This document shows positions 28,695 to 37,614 of a DNA stretch of 38,285 nucleotides, one piece after another. The DNA comes from Candidatus Uhrbacteria bacterium GW2011_GWF2_39_13. Lineage in GTDB: Bacteria > Patescibacteriota > Patescibacteriia > UBA9934 > GWF2-40-263. The stretch's first letter is position 1. Each line of letters begins with the position of its first letter. A program made the translations under genes and the position numbers. The notes beneath the pieces were generated by a model that saw nothing but the letters and a program-made list of their open reading frames with translations, was not told the DNA's origin and ran no database searches. The DNA lies in assembly GCA_000993535.1 (NCBI GenBank), contig LBWG01000017.1:1-38285 (forward strand), in the 5' to 3' direction.

Positions 28695-29658
28695 TTATCA
28701 ATTTGTGACACTTTTTGATAAGTTTTATCTTTACAGGGGACTTGCCCTTGCAAGATCTCTGAAAAATACCTGCCCTGCAGCCAGGCTTTTTGTTATATGT
28801 CTTGATGATATTACCTTTAAAATCCTGAGTGAACTGCACTTGGCAAATGTTTTTCCGATAGCAAAAGACGAATTTGAGAACAAAGAACTTCTTGCCCTCA
28901 AGAACAAACGGAATAACGCGGAATACTGCTGGACGTGCACTCCTGCCTCCGTCAAATACGTATTGGAAAAGAACCCTGACATTGATATGCTTACTTATCT
29001 TGATGCAGACCTCTTCTTTTTTGCTCCTCCAGATATTATTTTTGACGAAACAACTGATTGCTCAGTCCTGATAACAGAACATAGATTCAGAAAAAACATC
29101 AAGTGGAATGAGTATTACAACGGCAGATTCAATGTGCAATATTTAACATTCAAAAACAATCCGCAGGGTTTGAAAACACTAAACTGGTGGTATGACAAAT
29201 GCATTGAATGGTGTTATGACAGGCATGAGGCTGAAAGATATGGCGATCAGAAATATCTTGACAAATGGCCTGAAATTTTTGATGGCGTGAAAATACTTGA
29301 GAATATCGCCACATGCCTGGCCCCTTGGAATTTGTTGACTCATAAGTTAAGCAGCAAAAGTGGATTGGTGATGGTTGATGAAAGAACGCCATTGGTTTTC
29401 TATCATTTTCAAAGCTTGAAGATATTTTCAGAAAACGCTTTCAACATGGCAGTGGATTACAGATTGAGAAGAGAAGACAGAGAATTAATTTATCTGCCTT
29501 ATTTGCTGGAATTGCAAAACGTCATCACCAAATTAAAAAATGAGTATCCTCAATGGAAGCCCCAATTTGACCAATTGGAAAATAGAAACGGTTTTTTCAA
29601 AAGTTTAAAATTTATCAAAAGGAAGTTCCTTCTGAAGGACAATTATTTTACATTATGA
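28687..29658 (+). CDS. Glycosyltransferase, nucleotide-diphospho-sugar transferase fold (GT8-like)
   Basis: YQFVTLFDKFYLYRGLALARSLKNTCP; DIDMLTYLDADLFFFAPP (DxD). ATG 28687 used rather than the overlapping TTG at 28669. Confidence 0.75.
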   Translation: MNNYQFVTLFDKFYLYRGLALARSLKNTCPAARLFVICLDDITFKILSELHLANVFPIAKDEFENKELLALKNKRNNAEYCWTCTPASVKYVLEKNPDIDMLTYLDADLFFFAPPDIIFDETTDCSVLITEHRFRKNIKWNEYYNGRFNVQYLTFKNNPQGLKTLNWWYDKCIEWCYDRHEAERYGDQKYLDKWPEIFDGVKILENIATCLAPWNLLTHKLSSKSGLVMVDERTPLVFYHFQSLKIFSENAFNMAVDYRLRREDRELIYLPYLLELQNVITKLKNEYPQWKPQFDQLENRNGFFKSLKFIKRKFLLKDNYFTL

Positions 29659-30737
29659 ATATTCCATTTTTTGATTATTTAAGACAGTACAAAAGCATCG
29701 AACAGGAAATCCTTTCGGAAACAGGAAAAGTACTTTCTTCAGGACAACTTTTCTTCGGAGCGGAAACGAGAAAACTTGAAAGAGGATTTTCTGATTTCAC
29801 TGGTGCAAAGCATTGTGTCGCTGTCAGCTCCGGAACAGACGCACTATATATCGCGTTGAAAACACTCGGCATCGGCCATGGAGATGAAGTAATAACCGTT
29901 TCAAATACCGCAGTACCTACAATAAGCGCAATAAGAATGACTGGCGCAAATCCTGTTTTTGCCGATGTGAACCACGCTAGCGGATTGATTGACATAAATG
30001 CAATCCCCTCTCTGATAAATACAAAAACGAAAGTAATTCTTCCAGTCCATCTATATGGCGCCTTCTGTGAAATGGATAAAATCCGTGAAATAGCGGACAA
30101 ACATCATCTTTTCATTGTCGAAGACTGTGCGCAGGCATGTGGTACTTCTTATAATGGACGCCATGCTGGAAGATATTCCGACATCGGATGTTTTTCATTT
30201 TACCCGACAAAAAATCTGGGCGCCTACGGAGACGGAGGCTGTGTAATTACCGATAATGATGAATATTTCGAGAGAGCAGCAAAGATCAGATTTTACGGTT
30301 TCGATGAAGACCGGCGCTCCGTCACTGAGGGGATAAACGGCAGGATGGATGAAATTCAGGCGGCAGTTTTAAATCTTAAATTGAAATATCTCAGTAAATG
30401 GATTGCCACAAGAAAATCCATCGCGCAATATTATATTGAGAAAATTAAAAATTCACTTATATCTTTACCCGAAAAAGATGAATTCTGCTCATATCATCTT
30501 TTTATCATAAGTACCACACATAGAGATCGGCTTGTTCAATATCTGAAAAAAAACGGTATCGCCACTGCAGTGCATTACCCTGTCCCCATCCATCAGATGA
30601 AAGCTTATGACTTTCCCAACCTTCATCTATATGCTACGGAAAAGCGCGCCGGGGAAATACTAAGCCTTCCTCTCTTTCCAGAACTTCAACAGGACGAACT
30701 TGATTATATATGCGACACTCTGAACAAATTTGAATAA
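29655..30737 (+). CDS. DegT/DnrJ/EryC1/StrS aminotransferase (second copy)
   Basis: IPFFDYLRQY; VSSGTDALYIALKTLGIGHGDEVITVSNTAVPT; VEDCAQACGT; FSFYPTKNLGAYGDGGCVITD; IRFYGF. Confidence 0.93.
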   Translation: MNIPFFDYLRQYKSIEQEILSETGKVLSSGQLFFGAETRKLERGFSDFTGAKHCVAVSSGTDALYIALKTLGIGHGDEVITVSNTAVPTISAIRMTGANPVFADVNHASGLIDINAIPSLINTKTKVILPVHLYGAFCEMDKIREIADKHHLFIVEDCAQACGTSYNGRHAGRYSDIGCFSFYPTKNLGAYGDGGCVITDNDEYFERAAKIRFYGFDEDRRSVTEGINGRMDEIQAAVLNLKLKYLSKWIATRKSIAQYYIEKIKNSLISLPEKDEFCSYHLFIISTTHRDRLVQYLKKNGIATAVHYPVPIHQMKAYDFPNLHLYATEKRAGEILSLPLFPELQQDELDYICDTLNKFE

Positions 30738-30738
30738 A

Positions 30739-31461
30739 ATGCGATTTTCAATCATAACAGCTACCTGTAATTCAGAAAAGACCGTCGAACACACTGTTCG
30801 CAGCGTCATGAGACAGGAACTTGCCGACATCGAACATATCATTGTGGATAATTGCTCTTCGGACAATACTTTGAAGATTATTTCAGACTGCAAAAGTCCA
30901 TTTGTAAAAGTCATATGCGAAGCGGATAAAGGCATCTATGATGCTTTCAATAAGGGATTGAAAGCCGCTTCAGGTGAAGTAATTTCCTTTCTTAACTCAG
31001 ATGATTATTACCTCAAAGACGCGTTGAAAAAAGTTTCAAATGTTTTTTCAAAGGATAAAGATGCTGTCTGTGTTCATGGGAATATTCAGGTGAACAATAG
31101 AACAGTGAAGCCTGTAAAAGGTTTTTCTTCTTTCGGCGGAAGAAGGATTTTTCATCCTGCGTCATTTATGCGCCGCACTGTATTTGATGTTACTGGAAAT
31201 TTTGATACACAGTTTAAGATAACATCTGATCTGGATTTGTTTCTGCGCATCCCGGAATTTTTAAAGTTCGTCTATATAGACGCCCCCCTTACAAGTTTTG
31301 CTCTCGGAGGTATCAGCACCCAAAAACTTTTTTCAGTCCCTATTGAAATAAAAAATGTTCTCTTAAAAAACAATTATCCTTCCCGTCTTGCGTATCTTAT
31401 ATTTCTCATTGAAGTGATTAAAAACATTAAATCAATCACATACAGACGCATATTCAGTTGA
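30739..31461 (+). CDS. Glycosyltransferase family 2
   Basis: MRFSIITATCNSEKTVEHTVRSVMRQELADIEHIIVDNCSSDNTLKII...ADKGIYDAFNKGLKAASGEVISFLNSDD. ATG 30739 preferred over TTG 30730. Confidence 0.92.
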   Translation: MRFSIITATCNSEKTVEHTVRSVMRQELADIEHIIVDNCSSDNTLKIISDCKSPFVKVICEADKGIYDAFNKGLKAASGEVISFLNSDDYYLKDALKKVSNVFSKDKDAVCVHGNIQVNNRTVKPVKGFSSFGGRRIFHPASFMRRTVFDVTGNFDTQFKITSDLDLFLRIPEFLKFVYIDAPLTSFALGGISTQKLFSVPIEIKNVLLKNNYPSRLAYLIFLIEVIKNIKSITYRRIFS

Positions 31462-31652
31462 AATCACTGAAAGCAAAATATACAATGGGGAAAAATCTTC
31501 GGCACCCCAATACCCGAGAAAATTTTCCTTTCTTTATTATGCAATTACAGCTATATAGATGCCTCCATTCGCACCCACGAAAACATTTTTTCTGCCACAC
31601 AATCCTCCAAGCTTAGTAACACCCGTCCTTTTATTTACAACCCTTTTGCCTT

Positions 31653-31668
31653 TGCCTCACCGGAGGCA
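31653..31668. terminator. Hairpin TGCCTC-ACCG-GAGGCA followed by T-rich sequence; possible terminator
   Basis: 6-bp stem with 4-nt loop, then TTACGTTTTTCTTT, downstream of the last cluster gene. Confidence 0.35.
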
Positions 31669-31789
31669 TTACGTTTTTCTTTAAAATTTTTACTTTTTTG
31701 AGTTTTATGAGGTTGAAAGAAATAAGCTTCACTGTAGAATATCCTTTCGCATTATTTTTGAGGACAAAGATAAATCTAAAAGGTTATTT

Positions 31790-32107
31790 ATGGAAGAAAT
31801 GCTTAAATTGGAGTTTTATGTACCGGATTCACATCTCACTGCGGTAAAAAAGGCTGTTTTTGAAGCAGGCGCCGGTATTCTTGGAAATTATGACAGCTGT
31901 TGCTGGGAAACTCTCGGCTCCGGACAGTTCCGACCCAAAGAAGGCAGCGAGCCATACGTGGGCGAACAGAATGTCATCGAAAAAATCAAAGAATACAAGG
32001 TAGAGCTTATCTGCCCCGCGGCTGATATAGAAAAAGTAATAACGGCACTCAAAGAGAGCCATCCTTATGAAACACCGGCTTACCAGTATTGGAAAGTAAC
32101 GGTATAA
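31790..32107 (+). CDS. NIF3/YqfO-type small domain protein
   Basis: LKLEFYVPDSHLTAVKKAVFEAGAGILGNYDSCCWETLGSGQFRP...KVELICPAADIEKVITALKESHPYETPAY. Confidence 0.8.
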   Translation: MEEMLKLEFYVPDSHLTAVKKAVFEAGAGILGNYDSCCWETLGSGQFRPKEGSEPYVGEQNVIEKIKEYKVELICPAADIEKVITALKESHPYETPAYQYWKVTV

Positions 32108-32285
32108 AAGCTATTGTATCAAATGGAGATGTTCTGACGAAGCGGAGCTCTCCATGTTTTCATATATAATAAACCTGTATATGGTTTGCGCTTCGTCGCG
32201 ACTATACCGCAACTGTTGAGGTCATATTATTTTTATTCAGCGGCTCTTTACAGATCCAGGGGCGGCGCTAATACAGATAGTCATT

Positions 32286-32861
32286 GTGATATTTTCCATC
32301 TGCTGCCATGAATACGCCCATGCAAGGGCGGCGCTATGGCAGGGAGACAGCACCGCCGCAAATGGGGGACATCTGACATTGAACCCCTTAAAGCAGATGG
32401 GTATTTTTTCGCTCATAATGCTGGCATTCCTGGGTATTGCTTTCGGCAGCGTCCCGGTAAACCCGGCAAGAATGAAACACAGATACAGCAATATGCTGGT
32501 ATCCATTGCCGGACCGCTTACAAACTGCCTGCTCTTTATTCTTTTTACAATGTTTATCGCCCTGGCTGTCATTTTCAAAATAAACTCAGATGGTCTTATA
32601 CTGTTCTTGCAGCTGGGGGCAATCATGAACGCTCTTCTCTTCATCCTGAATATGCTGCCAATCCCGATGCTGGACGGATGGAGCGTTTTCGCCTACTTTT
32701 TCCCCCGTTACTCCAGACCCCAGAGTGAATTCGCAAAGGGTATAATGCTTATCCTTATCCTCGGCATATTCATATATATAAACAAACTCTTCGAAATTGC
32801 TCTTTTTATGACACAGGAACTGCTGGGCTTCTTTCTTTTCATCGCGCAATCCATAATCTGA
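32286..32861 (+). CDS. Site-2 protease family (M50B) membrane metalloprotease; true start probably upstream
   Basis: HEYAHA zinc motif, hydrophobic helices, LNMLPIPMLDGW (NPxPxxDG-like). Frame open upstream to 32220. Confidence 0.8.
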   Translation: MIFSICCHEYAHARAALWQGDSTAANGGHLTLNPLKQMGIFSLIMLAFLGIAFGSVPVNPARMKHRYSNMLVSIAGPLTNCLLFILFTMFIALAVIFKINSDGLILFLQLGAIMNALLFILNMLPIPMLDGWSVFAYFFPRYSRPQSEFAKGIMLILILGIFIYINKLFEIALFMTQELLGFFLFIAQSII

Positions 32862-32878
32862 AAAGCAGATAGTGCCTT

Positions 32879-34123
32879 ATGAGTGAAGAAAAAATATGGA
32901 CCGTATCCGAAGCTAATTCCGCGGTGAGGGAAATCATAGAGAACAGCCTGCTTCCCTTCTGGCTTCAGGGAGAAATAGGCACCATAAACCTGCATCGCTC
33001 CGGACATGTTTACCTTACGCTGAAAGATATTAGAACACAGATAAAAGGTGTTTTTTTCGGGGGCGCGGAACAGGCAACGTCGATGCGCCTGCAAGCAGGC
33101 ATGTCAGTGGAGGCTTTCGGAAATCTGACCGTCTATGAAGTCAGGGGCGAATATCAGTTTTCGATCAAAAAACTGCGTCCCCTGGGATTAGGCGAACTTC
33201 AGAAAAAATTTGAAGAGCTTAAATCAAAACTCGCAGCCGAAGGACTTTTCGCGGAAGAAAGAAAAAAGAAAATCCCCATGCTCCCCGCAAAAATAGGGAT
33301 TGTAACATCTCCCGACGGGGCCGCGATAAAAGATTTTCTCCAGATAATAAACAGACGCTTCCCAAATGTCAACATAAAAATATATCCTGCTGCAGTCCAG
33401 GGAAAAGGGGCGGAAAAACAACTTGCCCGCGGATTGAAATTCTTCAACACGCATACTGATGTGGATGTGATAGTTGTAACTCGCGGCGGCGGCAGTATGG
33501 AAGACCTCTGGCCTTTCAACGAAGAGAAACTTGCCCGCGCCGTAGCCATGAGCAAAATCCCTGTAATAAGCGCGGTGGGACATGAAATAGATTTCACAAT
33601 ATGCGACTTTGTTTCTGATCTGAGGGTGCCGACCCCCTCCGCCGCGGCTGAACTGGTAATAGCCGGACAGGAGGAAATAAGCGAACGCCTTAAAAGCATA
33701 AAGAAAAAAATACAGGGAATACTTGAATTGAAATCCCAGAGACTCTGCCGCCGTTATGAAAAGGCCGCGGGAAGCTATGTTTTCAGAGAACCTCTCAGGA
33801 TAATAAGAGAAAAACAGCAGAATATTGATGAACTCATAAAAGATATTGAGAATGCGGCCAAAACATACGCTGAAAGAATGGATTCGAAACTTGAGCGTCT
33901 CAATGGCAAACTGAACGTACTCAATCCCATCGCGGCACTGAAGCGGGGATACGCCATACTTGTGGAAAAATCCACAAATAAAACAGTATCCTCCCCGGAC
34001 ACCCCGCCGGGCACACAGGTACGGGCATTCGTCTCCGGGGGCATACTTGATATGAAAGTCGAAACTGCCGAAAAAAGGGATTTCGACAGTTTGCGTCTTG
34101 ATTTCGGCACACCTGAACAGTAA
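32879..34123 (+). CDS. xseA: Exodeoxyribonuclease VII large subunit
   Basis: WTVSEANSAVREIIENSLLPFWLQGEI; MLPAKIGIVTSPDGAAIKDFLQIINRRFP; VVTRGGGSMEDLWPFNEE; AVGHEIDFTICDFVSDLRVPTPSAAAEL. Confidence 0.97.
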   Translation: MSEEKIWTVSEANSAVREIIENSLLPFWLQGEIGTINLHRSGHVYLTLKDIRTQIKGVFFGGAEQATSMRLQAGMSVEAFGNLTVYEVRGEYQFSIKKLRPLGLGELQKKFEELKSKLAAEGLFAEERKKKIPMLPAKIGIVTSPDGAAIKDFLQIINRRFPNVNIKIYPAAVQGKGAEKQLARGLKFFNTHTDVDVIVVTRGGGSMEDLWPFNEEKLARAVAMSKIPVISAVGHEIDFTICDFVSDLRVPTPSAAAELVIAGQEEISERLKSIKKKIQGILELKSQRLCRRYEKAAGSYVFREPLRIIREKQQNIDELIKDIENAAKTYAERMDSKLERLNGKLNVLNPIAALKRGYAILVEKSTNKTVSSPDTPPGTQVRAFVSGGILDMKVETAEKRDFDSLRLDFGTPEQ

Positions 34124-34177
34124 AATAAAGAGGAATGCGGCTGATAATCAAAATTATCCCAAATCGAGGAAAAAACA

Positions 34178-34570
34178 ATGAAGATCAAAATTACAATGTT
34201 TTTGCTTTTAGCGTTTTTCATTCATGGCTGCGGAGAACAAGCGCCACCCCAGAACGCAAACCAGAAACCGGATTACAGCACACTCGCAGAAAAATGTACA
34301 GTTGAGGATCCCGACGATGCCAAAAACAAGGACAGAAAACCATCGCACACAAGCACATCCCGGACTTCCACTACCGCTAAAACTCTTCAGATTAACGCCA
34401 AGACACCAATGGTAACTCCAGCATCTACCAGCGGAGGTACAGTCGATTCGGTCATGAATTATGGAACTGGCGCAACCGCACTCAGCATCAAGAAGAGGTC
34501 TACTGAAAAGCTGAAAAACATCCAGGACTCCCATAATGCCGCAACACAAAAGGCGCTGAAAGATAATTAA
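34178..34570 (+). CDS. Small putative lipoprotein
   Basis: MKIKITMFLLLAFFIHGCGEQ: signal peptide with a lipobox-like Cys. Confidence 0.6.
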   Translation: MKIKITMFLLLAFFIHGCGEQAPPQNANQKPDYSTLAEKCTVEDPDDAKNKDRKPSHTSTSRTSTTAKTLQINAKTPMVTPASTSGGTVDSVMNYGTGATALSIKKRSTEKLKNIQDSHNAATQKALKDN

Positions 34571-34714
34571 GACTTCTTTTCTTCACTTATCTTCACAAAT
34601 CACCGAGATTCCTCTTAATCGGGTTTGAAAAATGACAATGAACGAGTTAGATTTCAACGTGGGATGAGAGAACATCCAGCATAAAATATATTTTATAGAG
34701 TATGACATTTAAAT

Positions 34715-36085
34715 ATGATTTCAGAGAAATTTGACAATACTATATCAACCCGGATAATGTCCAAAGACGGCGGGGATATGCCTTCGAGAATATTGGTTGT
34801 GGACGATGACGGGTATATAAGAGATATGTTGAAAAACGCGCTTGAACCGGCTGGTTATCACGTTGATCTGGCTTTCGGCAGCGGAGATGCTCTAGAAAAA
34901 CTGATAGACTACAAATACAATCTCCTCATCCTCGACGCCAACCTCCCGGGAATATCAGGTTTCGAGCTTCTCAAATACTGCAAGAAGCATCATCCTATAA
35001 TGGAAATAATAATGATAACCGGCAATCCCGAACTTGACGACGCGATTTCGACTGTCAAGGATGGAGCTTTTGATTATCTGCCTAAACCTTTTTCCCTGGA
35101 AAAGCTCCTTTCCAGAATGCAGGACGCCCTGAAGCACCAGAAAGATGAACTGATTAAAAGCCTTTCTCCGGCCAATGCCGATAAACTGAACAATCCTCAT
35201 AACCTTCTCCTCCCTGAATACAAAATAATTAAAACCCTCGGGACCGGGATGATGGGAATTGTTTTCCTTGCCGAAAAAGACTGTAAGCAATACGCGTTGA
35301 AAATACTGAGACGGGAAGGTGATGATGTAAGTCACGCGGGACGCCTGAAACGCTTCCTCAGAGAAGCAAAAATTCTTTCCCAGATAGAACACCCCAACGT
35401 TGTAAGGGTTTATGATTTCGGTTTTCCTAAAGACAGCGAAATACCGTATATAGTAATGGAATATGTTCCGGGCAAATCTCTCACGTCCTTCATAAAAGAA
35501 AACAAATTAACCCTTGAACAGAAACTTTACATAATAGCTCAAATTGCTACGGCCCTGGCGATAGTGCATAAATTCGGAGTGCTTCACAGGGATGTAAAAC
35601 CGAGCAACATACTGGTTACAGATGACCACGTAGCAAAGCTTTCAGACTTCGGCATAGCTAAAATCTCAGATTCGTCCCTGACAATGACCCACGAAGTCCT
35701 CGGCTCTCCCGCATACATGCCTCCCGAAACCTTCAAACAGAATAAAATGCTGGACTGCCGTTCCGATATATTTTCGCTCGGCATCATGTCCTATGAACTG
35801 ATAACAGGAATAAAGCCCTTTCACGGGGAAACTGTCGGTGAAATGATGGACGCCATACAGAACGCGCGCCCGCAGGAGCCGCGAAAAATAAATCCGGACC
35901 TCCCGCTTTCAGTTCAGAATCTTCTTGAAAAAATGCTCAAGAAAAAACCTGAAGAAAGATTTCAGAGTGCCTCGAAAATTATCGAAGCTATAAATAATCT
36001 GAGCAAAAACAGCACCGAAGAAAACAGTAAACTGTTGGGTCTGCTGAAAAACATAATCAACGGCAGCGGCCGTGTCTGGTCCTGA
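34715..36085 (+). CDS. Response-regulator receiver domain fused to Ser/Thr protein kinase
   Basis: ILVVDDDGYIRDMLKNALEPAG...LLILDANLPGISGFELL...DYLPKPFSLEKLL; then TLGTGMMGIVFLAEKDCKQYALKIL...HRDVKPSNILVTDDHVAKLSDFGIAKI...GSPAYMPPE. Confidence 0.94.
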   Translation: MISEKFDNTISTRIMSKDGGDMPSRILVVDDDGYIRDMLKNALEPAGYHVDLAFGSGDALEKLIDYKYNLLILDANLPGISGFELLKYCKKHHPIMEIIMITGNPELDDAISTVKDGAFDYLPKPFSLEKLLSRMQDALKHQKDELIKSLSPANADKLNNPHNLLLPEYKIIKTLGTGMMGIVFLAEKDCKQYALKILRREGDDVSHAGRLKRFLREAKILSQIEHPNVVRVYDFGFPKDSEIPYIVMEYVPGKSLTSFIKENKLTLEQKLYIIAQIATALAIVHKFGVLHRDVKPSNILVTDDHVAKLSDFGIAKISDSSLTMTHEVLGSPAYMPPETFKQNKMLDCRSDIFSLGIMSYELITGIKPFHGETVGEMMDAIQNARPQEPRKINPDLPLSVQNLLEKMLKKKPEERFQSASKIIEAINNLSKNSTEENSKLLGLLKNIINGSGRVWS

Positions 36086-36111
36086 AGCTGCTAACGCTTT
36101 TGCTATATTAC

Positions 36112-36300
36112 TCAACTTCTTCTGACACAAACTATCTGTGTTTTCAGACATATATTAACCAGCATCAGCATTAGCGGGACTTCAATCAGAACGCCAACGA
36201 CCGTTGCCAGCGCCGCGCCTGACGAAAGCCCAAAGAGCATGGTAGAGTTGGGGATCGAGATCGCCCACACACAATCCGGTGGCATAGCGCATGACTGGTA
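36112..36300 (-). pseudogene. C-terminal remnant of a second ACR3-type arsenite transporter
   Basis: Reverse-strand [34 protein letters not shown] parallels the intact ACR3 end [34 protein letters not shown]. No other part of the gene is present. Confidence 0.7.
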
Positions 36301-36319
36301 AAAAAGACATATCACTCCC

Positions 36320-37372
36320 CTATTTATCTTGAGGGAACCAATGTTTTGTTCTATTGGCAATTCTTACCAGAACCAGCATTACGGGAACTTCGACCAGTAC
36401 CCCGACAATGGTCGCCAATACAACCGGCGAAGCCGTGCCAAAGACGGCAATTGCCACCGCGACTGAGAGTTCAAAAAAGTTAGAAGCGCCAATCATGCCC
36501 GCAGGAGCAGCCACGTTGTGCGGCAACTTTAGCCATTTGCAGGGAATGTAGGCAATAAAGAAAATAAGGAACGTTTGAATCACCAGCGGAACCGCGATCA
36601 GAATAATGTGTAACGGATTGTTGATAATCACATTCCCTTGAAATGAGAAGATGATAATCAACGTAAGGAGCAGTCCGCCAATAGTGGCGTGGTTGAACTT
36701 CGGGATGAATTTATTCTCAAAGTAATCCAATCCTCTATGCCTGACGATCACGAGTCTGGTAATGATACCACCAGCTAGAGGAATTACTACAAACAGCAGG
36801 ACGGAAAGAATCAAGGTGTTCCACGGAACGGATATGTCGCTCAATCCCAGCAGAAATTTCACAATCGGAATGAATGCAATTAAAATGATAAGATCGTTTG
36901 TCGCAACTTGAACTACCGTATACGCTGGGTTCCCTTTGGTAAGATGACTCCATACAAAAACCATCGCGGTACACGGTGCAGCGCCTAAAAGAACAGCGCC
37001 CGCAAGGTAGTCTTTCGCCAACTCAGGCGTGATCCAGTTTTTGAAAATCACATAAAAGAACAGCACGGCGAGACCATACATGGTGAATGGCTTGATCAGC
37101 CAATTGGCAATCCAGGTCACGAACAGTCCTTTCGGATTTTTTCCGACATTACGGATGCTCTTAAAATCAACCTTCATCATCATAGGGTAAATCATCAGCC
37201 AAATCAAAATGGCAATCGGAATGGAGACTTGATAATATTCAAACTTGCTGAGGAATGCCGGAAACGCCGGGATGAATTTGCCAAGCAGCACCCCCGCAAT
37301 CATGCATAAGATTACCCATAACGTTAGATATTTCTCAAAGAAACCAATCCCTGAACTTTTTGCTTCACTCAT
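36320..37372 (-). CDS. acr3: Arsenite efflux transporter, ACR3 family
   Basis: [60 protein letters not shown]; adjacent arsM-like gene. Confidence 0.92.
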   Translation of the reverse strand: MSEAKSSGIGFFEKYLTLWVILCMIAGVLLGKFIPAFPAFLSKFEYYQVSIPIAILIWLMIYPMMMKVDFKSIRNVGKNPKGLFVTWIANWLIKPFTMYGLAVLFFYVIFKNWITPELAKDYLAGAVLLGAAPCTAMVFVWSHLTKGNPAYTVVQVATNDLIILIAFIPIVKFLLGLSDISVPWNTLILSVLLFVVIPLAGGIITRLVIVRHRGLDYFENKFIPKFNHATIGGLLLTLIIIFSFQGNVIINNPLHIILIAVPLVIQTFLIFFIAYIPCKWLKLPHNVAAPAGMIGASNFFELSVAVAIAVFGTASPVVLATIVGVLVEVPVMLVLVRIANRTKHWFPQDK

Positions 37373-37614
37373 TCTATTTCCTCATTGGTTGCGTTTGCTT
37401 CACCCGCAGATTTCATGCTGATAGATGCCTCGGCACCACGCTGAATGGCGTCTCCCACCTCCACCGCGTCTTTAATCTCCGCATCCGACAATCCCAGTTC
37501 CTTTGCTTTGTTCAAATAACAGATAACGCAAGGCTGGCAATGCGCGGTAATTGACGCGTCGACAGCAATCAGTTCCCGAGTTTTTTCATCAAGCTTGCTT
37601 TTTAAACGGAGGTT
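37369..37614 (-). CDS. Carboxymuconolactone decarboxylase/AhpD-like small protein of the ars operon; no canonical start in frame
   Basis: Open frame [81 protein letters not shown] (CxxC-type motif). TGA overlaps the acr3 ATG. Absent from the ORF track. Confidence 0.7.
   Translation of the reverse strand, partial: NLRLKSKLDEKTRELIAVDASITAHCQPCVICYLNKAKELGLSDAEIKDAVEVGDAIQRGAEASISMKSAGEANATNEEIE

Noticed and set aside
32135-32202. Inverted repeat GACGAAGCG ... CGCTTCGTC upstream of the M50 gene as a terminator
   Set aside because: The arms are only about 9 bp with a ~45-nt loop and no T-tract follows; too weak to call.
34224-34415. Alternative ORF 34224..34415 within the lipoprotein gene
   Set aside because: It is in another frame of the lipoprotein CDS, which has a convincing signal peptide and lipobox.
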